This document shows positions 27,306 to 35,473 of a DNA stretch of 64,000 nt, piece after piece (position 1 is the stretch's first letter; every line of letters begins with the position of its first letter). The notes under the pieces are model-generated. The model saw nothing but the letters and a program-made list of their open reading frames with translations, was not told the origin of the DNA and did no database searches. The DNA is from Desulfurivibrio sp044068625 (GTDB lineage Bacteria > Desulfobacterota > Desulfobulbia > Desulfobulbales > Desulfurivibrionaceae): contig NZ_JBIPKH010000005.1 in the NCBI RefSeq assembly GCF_044068625.1, forward strand, positions 1 through 64,000. The letters run 5' to 3'. Both the position numbers and the translations under genes were made by a program.

Positions 27306-28023
27306 CAAGCTGGCGGCCAATCTCTATTGCTGGTCAGTCTTTATCGTCGTTACCCTGGCCTTCGGAGCGTTTCTGCCGCTGTTTGCCCTGGCCCAAACCA
27401 TCTCTCCGGCGAGATCGCCCGGCCGGCCCCTGCGGCTTGCCATCAGAAGATATGGCTGGATTCTGCTGCGGCTCTTCGCCCCGGTCGTACCAATTTCCGT
27501 TGAAAACCGGGCCGGCCCCCTGCCTCTGCCGGCAATCTTTGTGGCCAACCACCGTTCCGCCCTCGACCCCTATCTCTTCGGCATCCTGGAGGTGGAAAAC
27601 GCCTTCATCACCGGCTGGCCGTTCAACATTCCGATCTACGGCCGGGTGATGCGAGCCGCCGGCTACATCGACGCCCGCGACGGCTGGCCGGAGGTCGAAA
27701 CCCAAGGCCGGCGTTTGCTGGATGACGGCTGTTCGCTGATCATCTGGCCCGAAGGGCATCGTTCCCGGGACGGCAAACTGGGCCGTTTCCGCCAAGGCGC
27801 TTTCAAGCTGGCGGCGGCCAGCGGCCGTCCCCTGATCCCGGTGGTAATCATCGGAGCGGGCGAGGTGTTGGCCCCCGGTAAATCCTTGTTGACTCCCGGC
27901 CCGATCAAGCTGATCATTCTGCCGCCGATCACCTTGAAAAAGGGAGATGACGGTGTTATAGTCCCCCGTCTTTTGGCGGCGGAAACCCGCAAGGCAATCA
28001 CCAAGGAACTGGCTGTTTGGTAA
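27295..28023 (+). CDS. PlsC-like 1-acyl-glycerol-phosphate acyltransferase
   Basis: A 242-residue membrane acyltransferase. A hydrophobic segment spans residues about 12-35; the catalytic HX4D motif is NHRSALD (His86, Asp91), and the second motif is WPEGHRSRDG. The family transfers an acyl chain from ACP or CoA to lysophosphatidate-like acceptors. Its location right after an ACP suggests it loads the special acyl chain on a glycerol-type acceptor, as expected for a membrane lipid product. Confidence 0.87.
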   Translation: MKLSKLAANLYCWSVFIVVTLAFGAFLPLFALAQTISPARSPGRPLRLAIRRYGWILLRLFAPVVPISVENRAGPLPLPAIFVANHRSALDPYLFGILEVENAFITGWPFNIPIYGRVMRAAGYIDARDGWPEVETQGRRLLDDGCSLIIWPEGHRSRDGKLGRFRQGAFKLAAASGRPLIPVVIIGAGEVLAPGKSLLTPGPIKLIILPPITLKKGDDGVIVPRLLAAETRKAITKELAVW

Positions 28024-28058
28024 GAGCAGCCCACAACTGTTGGCCACCTGAACCGAAA

Positions 28059-29384
28059 ATGCGGAAACCGCCCACCACCAGCCGATACTCCCTTGCAAGC
28101 GGAATCTCCTTGCGCGAATGCGGAAAAGCCCAACGGGAAGCCGTCCAGCTGGAGTTGCTGCGCCGCCACCTGGAACTGGCGGGTAGCTCCGAATTTTATC
28201 GGGAAAAATTCCGGCAGGCGGGGGTGGTGCCCAGCCAGCTGCCTTCCCTGGCCGAACTTAACAGGCTGCCCCTCACCGAAAGGGCGGATCTGAACCGCGG
28301 CCACGGCTCTTTTTTCCCCGCCGCCGACCTCACCCCCACCGACCTGGCCCTCACCTCCGGCACCACCGGCAATGCCGTCACCGTGCCCTACACCAGCAAT
28401 GACCTGGAGCGGTTGGCCTACAACGAGATGATCGCCTTTTTTCGCATCGGCATCAAACCCGGCCAACGGGTTCTGCTCTGCGTCACCCTGGATCGCTGCT
28501 TTATCGCCGGTCTGGCCTACTATACCGGCCTGGTCCGACTGGGGGCCACCGCCATCCGCAGCGGCGCCGGCAGCCCTTCCCGGCAATGGGAACTGATTCG
28601 CACCCTGAAACCCTCGGTTATTGTCGGCGTGCCCACTTTCCTCTGGCAGTTGGCCCAGTGGGGGATGGAGCATGGACTTGACCCGACCCGAGCCGGGATC
28701 GAGACCCTGGTCACCATCGGCGAACCGATCCGCGGGGCCGACCTGACCCTCACTCCCCTGGGGGAGATGCTGGAAAAGGGCTGGGGAGCCAAGACCTACG
28801 GTTCCTACGGGGCCACCGAACTGGAAACCGCCTTTGTCGAATGCCCCGCCACCGCCGGGGGGCATGTCCACCCCGAACTGATGATCGTGGAGATCGTCGA
28901 CGAAACCGGCAGGCCGGTGCCCGATGGCCAGCCGGGGGAAGTGGTGGTCACCCCCCTGGGGGTTGAAGGCCTGCCACTGGTCCGTTTTCGCACCGGCGAT
29001 GTCGCCCGGCTCTATTCTGAGCCCTGCTCCTGCGGCTGGCAAACCCCTCGCCTTGGCCCCATTGAGGGGCGGCTGGCCCAAAGGCTCAAATGCCGGGGAA
29101 CCACCCTCTACCCGGAAAACATTTTCCAGACCCTCGACCAAATTCCCGGCATTACCGCCTACTATGTGGAGGCCCGGGCCCATTTCAGCCTCGCCGACGA
29201 GATCACGGTGGTGGTGGGCGGAGACCATGGGGTTGAGCCGGCCGCGATTCAGGAGCGGTTGCAAGCCAAGCTAAGGGTAAAACCGGAGGTTATTAAAAGA
29301 TCACCGGCAGAGGTGGTTGCTGTGATTGAAAAAGGCAGTGGCCGAAAGATGAAGAGATTTTTTGATTTTCGGAAGGTAGAATAA
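28059..29384 (+). CDS. PaaK-like adenylate-forming ligase
   Basis: A 441-residue member of the phenylacetate-CoA ligase family. The ATP-binding loop SGTTGN is at 100-105, followed by a second motif (YGSYGATELE) and the hinge region FRTGD. Such enzymes activate aryl or acyl acids as adenylates and load them on CoA or an ACP. In an aryl-polyene-like route it could activate the starter acid. A TTG at 28017 overlapping the acyltransferase stop is an alternative start. No Zn or redox motif is obvious, and the substrate is unknown. Confidence 0.82.
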   Translation: MRKPPTTSRYSLASGISLRECGKAQREAVQLELLRRHLELAGSSEFYREKFRQAGVVPSQLPSLAELNRLPLTERADLNRGHGSFFPAADLTPTDLALTSGTTGNAVTVPYTSNDLERLAYNEMIAFFRIGIKPGQRVLLCVTLDRCFIAGLAYYTGLVRLGATAIRSGAGSPSRQWELIRTLKPSVIVGVPTFLWQLAQWGMEHGLDPTRAGIETLVTIGEPIRGADLTLTPLGEMLEKGWGAKTYGSYGATELETAFVECPATAGGHVHPELMIVEIVDETGRPVPDGQPGEVVVTPLGVEGLPLVRFRTGDVARLYSEPCSCGWQTPRLGPIEGRLAQRLKCRGTTLYPENIFQTLDQIPGITAYYVEARAHFSLADEITVVVGGDHGVEPAAIQERLQAKLRVKPEVIKRSPAEVVAVIEKGSGRKMKRFFDFRKVE

Positions 29385-29386
29385 AC

Positions 29387-30421
29387 ATGTCGTGTCTAAG
29401 TGAATATTGGGGCCAGGAGTTCACCCCGCAGGAGATCGCCCAGACCAGGAAAAACAGCGGTCTGCTGTCGCTGGAGCTTGAACTGTCCCGGGCTTGTAAT
29501 ATCCGTTGCGTTTACTGCTACGCCGCTTCCGGCCTGCCCCTGGCCAATGAGCTGAGCGTCGCCGAAATCGAGAATGTGATCGACCAGGCCACCGCTCTCG
29601 GCATCCGCAAGATTATCGTCTTAGGCGGCGGCGAACCCCTCTTCTATCCCCGCATTTTCGAGGTGATCGACTATATTCTGGCCAGGGGGCTCAAGGTGGA
29701 CATCTTCACCAACGGCACCCTGATCACCCCGGAGATCGCCGAGGGCCTGGCCCAAAAAGGGGTGGCGGTGGTGATCAAGATGAACAGCCGCGATGCCGCC
29801 GTTCAGGATTATCTGGCGGGCCGGCCGGGAACCTTTGCCGCCATCGAAAAAGGGATGGCGGCTCTGCTGGCCGCCGGTTACCCCAACGAGGATCTGCTGC
29901 TGGGCATTCAGACCATCATCTGCCGCCAGAACTATGACGAACTTCCCGACATCTGGCGCTGGGCCCGCAGCCGGAAAATTATCCCCTATGTGGAGATGAT
30001 GACCCTGCAGGGCAGGGCCTCCGAGCATCCCGAGCTGGAGGTTCCCATGACCGAGATCAAAACCCTTTTTGAAAAACTCTCCGAGCTTGATGCCAAGGAG
30101 TTCGGCCACACCTGGACCCCCCACCCGCCCCTGGCCGCTTCCCAGTGTTCCCGCCACGAATACTCCTGCACCGTTACCTCCATCGGCGAGGTTCATCCCT
30201 GCCCCGGAGTCAACTTACCGGCGGGCAACATCCGTGAACAATCACTGGCCGATATCCTGCGCACCAGCAAAATCATTCGTGATTTGCGCAACATCCGCAC
30301 CACCATCAAGGGTAAATGTTCCGGCTGCGACTACAACAGCAGTTGCTACGGCTGTCGCGGCCATGCCTACCAGGTTACAGGGGATTACCTGGCCGAGGAT
30401 CCGCTTTGCTGGCTGAAATAG
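29387..30421 (+). CDS. Radical SAM protein with SPASM-type C-terminus
   Basis: A 344-residue radical SAM enzyme. The cluster motif is C37, C41 and C44 (RACNIRCVYCYA), followed by the SAM-binding GGGEPLF. The C-terminal tail has a Cys group (C311, C314, C320, C323 and C341) typical of SPASM/twitch auxiliary Fe-S clusters. Members modify peptides, sugars or small molecules. No small precursor peptide is visible nearby, which argues for a lipid or small-molecule substrate. It starts two bases after the ligase stop. Confidence 0.85.
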   Translation: MSCLSEYWGQEFTPQEIAQTRKNSGLLSLELELSRACNIRCVYCYAASGLPLANELSVAEIENVIDQATALGIRKIIVLGGGEPLFYPRIFEVIDYILARGLKVDIFTNGTLITPEIAEGLAQKGVAVVIKMNSRDAAVQDYLAGRPGTFAAIEKGMAALLAAGYPNEDLLLGIQTIICRQNYDELPDIWRWARSRKIIPYVEMMTLQGRASEHPELEVPMTEIKTLFEKLSELDAKEFGHTWTPHPPLAASQCSRHEYSCTVTSIGEVHPCPGVNLPAGNIREQSLADILRTSKIIRDLRNIRTTIKGKCSGCDYNSSCYGCRGHAYQVTGDYLAEDPLCWLK

Positions 30422-30449
30422 CAAAACCAGGGAGAACCGGGGGAATCCG

Positions 30450-31094
30450 ATGAAGATGCGCCGCCGCCCCGGCCAGTACCATAATCCGGTCCGAAGCCCA
30501 TGGCGGGCGGCGCCTTCGACCCTCTCCCTTTTTTTGCTGATCTTGACCCATCTTTACCCGGGACCCTGGCAGCCGGAGGTGCTGGCCGCTGAGCCTGGGC
30601 AAGAACAGAGCAGCTGGACCCTGCTGGCCGGCTACGGCACCAGCCATCCCGGGATGGGGGCCACCAAAATGCGGGTACAGACCATCGATCTGGTCCCCAG
30701 ATATGAACGGAGCCTGGCAGCAAACTCCGGCTCATCCTGGTACCTGGTCGAGCATTCGTTACTGCTGGAACTGCCGCTCCATCTGGCAATAAGCCCGGAC
30801 AGTACGCTCATGGCGGGGATCAACTTCCTGGCCTGCTGGCGCTTCACCGGCCATGACCGACTGCAGCCCTACCTCCTGGCCGGAGGTGGCCCCCTCTACA
30901 TCGCCAGCAATCTGGAAGGGATGGGAACCAGGCTGAACGGCAACTACCAGTTCGGCATCGGTCTGCGCCGGCCAATCGATGACCGCAGATATCTGAATTT
31001 TGAATACCGTTTTCATCATGTCTCAAACGGCAACCGCAAAGAGCCCAACGATCCCCTCAACTCCAGCAAATTTTTGCTGGGGGTAACCTTTTAA
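30450..31094 (+). CDS. PagL-like lipid A 3-O-deacylase
   Basis: A 214-residue outer-membrane beta-barrel protein of the acyloxyacyl hydrolase family. A basic N-terminus and hydrophobic stretch (about 22-42), ending in an Ala-rich cleavage region (LAAEPG), form a signal peptide. The active-site motif HVSN (His190, Ser192) is present near the C-terminus, and the protein ends in Phe, as outer-membrane barrels do. PagL removes the R-3-hydroxyacyl group at position 3 of lipid A. Its position inside the cluster suggests that lipid A or a lipid A-like product is remodelled along with the new lipid. Confidence 0.78.
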   Translation: MKMRRRPGQYHNPVRSPWRAAPSTLSLFLLILTHLYPGPWQPEVLAAEPGQEQSSWTLLAGYGTSHPGMGATKMRVQTIDLVPRYERSLAANSGSSWYLVEHSLLLELPLHLAISPDSTLMAGINFLACWRFTGHDRLQPYLLAGGGPLYIASNLEGMGTRLNGNYQFGIGLRRPIDDRRYLNFEYRFHHVSNGNRKEPNDPLNSSKFLLGVTF

Positions 31095-31099
31095 CCGAA

Positions 31100-31666
31100 G
31101 TGGAACCAGTTTTGCCGATGCCAAACAGTCCTGCCCCGCCAGATTATTATCGCTATGCCTTCAGCGAAACGGCCAGCCCGGAGGTGACCCAACTGCTGGG
31201 GGCAATTCCTTCCCGCTGGGGAAGAATGCCGCCCCTGAGTCGCGCCCTGGTGGTGGAAGCGGGCCGCGTCCTGGTGGAAAATGGCCTGTTGGCCCCGGGT
31301 GAAAAGTTTTCGGACCAGGACAAACGGGTGGGGCTGATCGGCGGCACCGCCACCGGTTCCCTGGCCACCGATCTGGATTTCGCCGCCACCCTGCTGACCG
31401 GTCCCAACCTGGCCAGTCCGGCCCTCTTCGGCTATACTCTGCCCAATATTCCCCTCTCCGAGGCCGCCAACCATTTTGGCCTGATCGGCCCGGTCTACGC
31501 GATTTTTGCCGCGCAGTCGCCGCTGGCCGCCGCCATGGAGGAAGCCGGCCGCTGGCTTGGCAGCCAGTCCGAACTGACCCTGATGCTGGCCTGTGCCTTC
31601 GACAGCCAGCCCAAACCCGATCAGGCCGGCCACCTGGCCATAACCTTTAACATCGTGAGCCGATAA
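31100..31666 (+). CDS. Short ketosynthase-like protein lacking the catalytic Cys (1)
   Basis: A 188-residue protein that aligns with the N-terminal half of beta-ketoacyl synthases (segments VGLIGGTATGS, then ALFGYTLPNIPLSEAANHFG and GPVYAIFAAQSPLAAAM). Where an active enzyme has ACSTA/ACASG there is AIFAAQ, so the nucleophile is missing, as are both catalytic His residues. It resembles the short chain-length-factor-like proteins of aryl-polyene clusters but could be a decaying ketosynthase. Start is GTG 31100 or ATG 31118. It is sandwiched between PagL and the tandem radical SAM genes. Confidence 0.6.
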   Translation: MEPVLPMPNSPAPPDYYRYAFSETASPEVTQLLGAIPSRWGRMPPLSRALVVEAGRVLVENGLLAPGEKFSDQDKRVGLIGGTATGSLATDLDFAATLLTGPNLASPALFGYTLPNIPLSEAANHFGLIGPVYAIFAAQSPLAAAMEEAGRWLGSQSELTLMLACAFDSQPKPDQAGHLAITFNIVSR

Positions 31667-31668
31667 AG

Positions 31669-32931
31669 ATGCAAATCACCCTGGTGTACCCCAAGTGGAA
31701 TAAGATCCCGGAACAGACCGAATTCCATCTGCCACCCCATGGCCCGGTCTGCGTGGCCGCCTCTATTCCCGAGCACCACCGGCTCAGGTTCATCGACGAG
31801 AACGTCGACCCCCTGGACTTCAACCAGCCCACCGAGGTGGTGTTGCTCTCCATGATGCTCACCTGCCAGCTGCCCCGGGGCAAGGAGATCGCGGCGGAGT
31901 ATCGCAAGCGGGGAGTGCCGGTGATCTGCGGCGGCATCGCCACCATGCTCCACGCCGAAGAGATGGCCGATCATGTGGATTCGGTCTTTCTGGGTGAAAC
32001 CGAGGGGGGCCGGCTGGCCGCGGTGCTGGAGGATTGCCAGAACAGTAAGCTGCAGCCCAAATACGATTTTTTCCACGATTTCCCCCCCATTGACAGCATC
32101 GGTCCCGCCCGGCGGGAGATCCTCAACCGCCAACGTTACATCTACCGGGGAGTGCAGATGGTGGATCTGGTGCACGCCTCCCGGGGATGCCGCTTCAACT
32201 GTTTTCCTTGCGCCACCGCCTTTCTCGGCGGGCGTCAGTTTCGACCGCGCCCCATCGAGCGGGTGGTGGAAGAGCTGGCCGGCATCGAGAACAACCGCCT
32301 CTTTCTGGTGGACAACTCCCTGGCCCAGGATAAAAAATGGGTAATGGAGCTTTTTGAAGCGATCAAGCCCCTGAAGAAGAAGTGGATCAGCCATCCCATT
32401 CTCGACGAAGATGAGGTGGTGGCCAAGGCGGCCGAGGCGGGTTGCTGGTACGTCTACCAGGCGGTCTTCGACACCTCGCAGGTGATCCGGGATCGGGTCA
32501 AACGGCTGAAAGACCACGGAATCGGGGTGGAGGCCGCGGTACTGCTGGGCCCCGACAATCAGGATGCCGACTATATTAAGCGGCTGGTTGACTTTCTGCT
32601 GGAGATCGATGTCGAGATGGCGGAGTTCTCCATCCTGACCCCCTTCCCCCACACCCCGGTCACCGCCCAGCTGGAAAGGGATGGCCGCATCCTGCACCGG
32701 GACTGGAGCCGCTACACCACCGCCGAGGTCTGTTTCCAGCCCAAGAAGATGACCCCGGAGGAGTTGCAGGCCATGTATCACTACGCCTGGGACAACTTTT
32801 ATCGGGAGATGCCCCAGTCTTTGCGGATGGCCCGCCTCTTCAGCGAAGTGGTCAAGAAAGAGATGGCCGATGGCTCATATGTACCCCGGCGCCTGGCCGC
32901 GAAACGCGGCTGGGAGCTGCCAAGGAGCTGA
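31669..32931 (+). CDS. Cobalamin-binding-type radical SAM enzyme 1
   Basis: A 420-residue enzyme. The N-terminal about 110 residues form a Rossmann-like domain (VVLLSMMLTC, GVPVICGGIATM) as in B12-binding radical SAM proteins; the radical SAM motif is C174, C178 and C181 (SRGCRFNCFPCA). The C-terminal region (about 350-420) resembles DUF4070-type extensions. The canonical DxHxxG cobalamin-ligating motif is not evident, so cofactor use is unproven. Proteins of this class methylate or cyclise unreactive carbons. It follows the ketosynthase fragment by two bases and precedes a second enzyme of the same class. Confidence 0.83.
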   Translation: MQITLVYPKWNKIPEQTEFHLPPHGPVCVAASIPEHHRLRFIDENVDPLDFNQPTEVVLLSMMLTCQLPRGKEIAAEYRKRGVPVICGGIATMLHAEEMADHVDSVFLGETEGGRLAAVLEDCQNSKLQPKYDFFHDFPPIDSIGPARREILNRQRYIYRGVQMVDLVHASRGCRFNCFPCATAFLGGRQFRPRPIERVVEELAGIENNRLFLVDNSLAQDKKWVMELFEAIKPLKKKWISHPILDEDEVVAKAAEAGCWYVYQAVFDTSQVIRDRVKRLKDHGIGVEAAVLLGPDNQDADYIKRLVDFLLEIDVEMAEFSILTPFPHTPVTAQLERDGRILHRDWSRYTTAEVCFQPKKMTPEELQAMYHYAWDNFYREMPQSLRMARLFSEVVKKEMADGSYVPRRLAAKRGWELPRS

Positions 32932-32936
32932 ACAGC

Positions 32937-34283
32937 ATGGGTCTGAACTGCCTGCTGGTCTCCGTCAACCAGGCTGTTGTTCCCTACCCCGTCTATCCCC
33001 TGGGAGTGGCGCACCTTTGCGGCGCCCTGCGGGAAGCCGGCCACACCCCCACCCACTTTGATCTCCTGGCCGACGGCGGCCAGGAAGGGCTCCAGCGGCT
33101 GCTCCGGGATAACAGCTATGAGCTGATCGGACTCTCCATCCGCAACCTGGACACGGTGGACAGCTCCGACCCCCACGGTTACCTGCCGGAGATTGCCGAA
33201 ACCGCCCAACTGGTTCGCCGCTGTTCGGCGGCGGTGATGGTGTTGGGGGGGCCGGCCTTTTCCATCATGCCCGCCGAGGTGCTGGCCTATCTGCAGGCCG
33301 ATTACGGAGTGGTGGGCGAAGGGGAGCTTCTCCTGCCCTGGCTGGCCGACGAGCTCGCCTCGGGCCGGCGACCGGCGGCCAGGCTCCTTTACAGCGAACG
33401 CAAGGATGAGAGCTGGCCCCGGCCGGTATTCAGCCCCAGCTCTCTCAAGTACTACATCACCCACGGCGGGATGCTCAATATCCAAACCAAACGCGGTTGC
33501 CCCCACCGTTGCGCCTACTGCTCCTACCCGACCATCGAGGGCAGAGTTATGCGCTACCGCGACCCTGAGGAAACCGCCGCCGAAGTGGCGCGCTTGAGTA
33601 GCGAGCATGGAGCCAAATTTATCTTCTTCACCGACTCGGTGTTCAACGACGCGGCCGGCCATTTCCGTCTGGTGGCGGAAGCGCTGATCAGAAACGGCAA
33701 CACCACCCCCTGGTGCGCCTTTTTCCGCCCGCAAAACCTGGACCGGGAGGATCTGCTGCTGCTGAAGCGGGCCGGTCTGGCCGCCATGGAGGTTGGAACC
33801 GATGCCGCCTCCGACCGCACCCTGGCCGCCCTGGACAAAGGTTTCTCCTTCGAACAGGTGTTGACCACCAACCGGCTGGCCCTGGAAGCGGAGATCCCCT
33901 GCGCCCATTTCGTCATGCTGGGCGGCCCCGATGAAAACCGGCAAACCTTGACCGAAGGGCTCGCCAACCTGGAGAGCCTGGGGAAATCCCTGGTCTTCGC
34001 CTTTACCGGCATCAGGATTCTGCCGGGAACCAGCCTGGCTGAGCGGGCGGTGGCTGAAGGGGTGATCGAGGCCGGCCAACCGCTGCTGGAGCCGGTTTTC
34101 TACTCATCACCCCAGCTTGAGGGGATCGATCTGGAGCGGGAGCTGACCACCTCCTTCGCCGGCCGGCTTGATCGCATCTATCCGGTTTCAGAGGTGATCG
34201 ACCAGCTCACCATGCTCCACCGCATGGGCCACGTCGGCCCCCTTTGGGATTACCTTCTCCGGCCCCGCACCCGAAGACGATGA
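32937..34283 (+). CDS. Cobalamin-binding-type radical SAM enzyme 2
   Basis: A 448-residue enzyme with the same domain order as its upstream neighbour: an N-terminal Rossmann-like region (PLGVAHLCGALREAGH, VMVLGGPAFS, VVGEGE) and a radical SAM core with C188, C192 and C195 (TKRGCPHRCAYCSYP). The two are clearly different in sequence, not a recent tandem duplication. It likely acts on the same intermediate or in the next step. The stop overlaps the glycosyltransferase start (ATGA). Confidence 0.84.
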   Translation: MGLNCLLVSVNQAVVPYPVYPLGVAHLCGALREAGHTPTHFDLLADGGQEGLQRLLRDNSYELIGLSIRNLDTVDSSDPHGYLPEIAETAQLVRRCSAAVMVLGGPAFSIMPAEVLAYLQADYGVVGEGELLLPWLADELASGRRPAARLLYSERKDESWPRPVFSPSSLKYYITHGGMLNIQTKRGCPHRCAYCSYPTIEGRVMRYRDPEETAAEVARLSSEHGAKFIFFTDSVFNDAAGHFRLVAEALIRNGNTTPWCAFFRPQNLDREDLLLLKRAGLAAMEVGTDAASDRTLAALDKGFSFEQVLTTNRLALEAEIPCAHFVMLGGPDENRQTLTEGLANLESLGKSLVFAFTGIRILPGTSLAERAVAEGVIEAGQPLLEPVFYSSPQLEGIDLERELTTSFAGRLDRIYPVSEVIDQLTMLHRMGHVGPLWDYLLRPRTRRR

Positions 34284-35473
34284 AGGAAAAGGAAAAACCC
34301 AAAATCATCGTCGTCATCCCGGTTTACAATCATGGCGCCTCCCTGCGGCAGGTGGTGGAACGCGCCCTGGTCGCCGGCTGGCCGGTGCTGGTGGTCGACG
34401 ATGGCAGCGACGATGATCCCCTGGAGCAGCTAACCGGACTTGACTGCGTCAAGCTCCGGCTGCCGGTTAATAAGGGCAAGGGAGCGGCCATCCTGGCGGG
34501 GGCCAGGGAGGCGGCCCGGCTGGGCTATGAAACCATGATCACCCTGGATGGCGACGGCCAGCATGATCCGGCCGAGGCGGAGCTGCTGGCCCGGCAGGCG
34601 GCACTCATCGGCCGACCGGCCATTGTGATCGGAGCCCGGCGGATGATCCAGGAGACGGTGCCCAAGGCCAGCCTTTTCGGCCGCGCCTTTTCCAATTTCT
34701 GGGTTCGGCTGGAATCGGGACAGGAGCTGGCCGACACCCAAAGCGGCATGCGCCTCTATCCCCTCCGCGAACTGCTGGCCCTGGACCTGACTTGCAGCCG
34801 CTACGATTTTGAGGTTGAAGTACTGGTGCGGGCAGCCTGGGCCGGGGTGGCCCTGAGCTCGGTGGCGATCTCGGTCCACTACCCTCCCCCCGGGAAAAGG
34901 ATCACCCATTTTCATCAGTTACGCGACAATTTCCGCCTGACCCTGCTCCATACCCGCCTGCTGCTGCGCCGGCTGGCCCCCTGGCCCCACCGCCGGCTCT
35001 GCGGCCAGCCGGCGCCGCCACAAGAGCAAAAGCCGCGCTTTCCCCGCCCCTGGCGGACCATGCAGATGCTGTTTCGCGAACACAGTTCCGCGCCGGGGCT
35101 GGCCACGGCGGTATGGCTGGGGCTGTTCATGGGGGCGCTCCCCCTGATCGCCGTCCATACGGTGGCCATTATCTACGTGGCCCATCGCCTCCATCTGAAC
35201 AAGGTGGCGGCGGTGGCGGCCAGCCAGTTCTGCATGCCGCCGGTGGTGCCGATTATCTGCATTCAAGTCGGCTACTTCCTGCGGAACGGTCAGCTGCTCC
35301 TCGATCTCTCCCGGGAAAAATGGCTGCTTGAGATCCATCTTCGCCTCTGGGACTGGTTGCTCGGCTCCCTGGTGGTCGGCCCCCTGCTGGGCCTCATCGG
35401 GGCCGTTCTGGTTTACTGGGCCCAAACCCGACTGTTCCGGCGCCAAACAATGGATAAAGGCCCGCCCCAATGA
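34280..35473 (+). CDS. Family 2 glycosyltransferase fused to DUF2062
   Basis: A 397-residue protein. The first about 240 residues are a GT2 domain (VVIPVYNHGASL, VVDDGS, TLDGDGQHDP as the DXD region). The C-terminal part (about 265-390) is a DUF2062 domain with membrane segments (WLGLFMGALPLIAVHTVAIIY). ATG 34280 overlaps the upstream stop and gives the usual GT start. In aryl-polyene clusters a GT2 is often fused to an LpxL-like acyltransferase; here the acyltransferase is the next, separate gene, overlapping by four bases. It may attach a sugar or build the head group anchoring the product. Confidence 0.87.
   Translation: MKEKEKPKIIVVIPVYNHGASLRQVVERALVAGWPVLVVDDGSDDDPLEQLTGLDCVKLRLPVNKGKGAAILAGAREAARLGYETMITLDGDGQHDPAEAELLARQAALIGRPAIVIGARRMIQETVPKASLFGRAFSNFWVRLESGQELADTQSGMRLYPLRELLALDLTCSRYDFEVEVLVRAAWAGVALSSVAISVHYPPPGKRITHFHQLRDNFRLTLLHTRLLLRRLAPWPHRRLCGQPAPPQEQKPRFPRPWRTMQMLFREHSSAPGLATAVWLGLFMGALPLIAVHTVAIIYVAHRLHLNKVAAVAASQFCMPPVVPIICIQVGYFLRNGQLLLDLSREKWLLEIHLRLWDWLLGSLVVGPLLGLIGAVLVYWAQTRLFRRQTMDKGPPQ

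Noticed and set aside
31100..31666. Calling this a pseudogene
   Set aside because: Spacing to both neighbours is intact, the frame has no internal stop, and Cys-less ketosynthase-like proteins are functional in related pathways.
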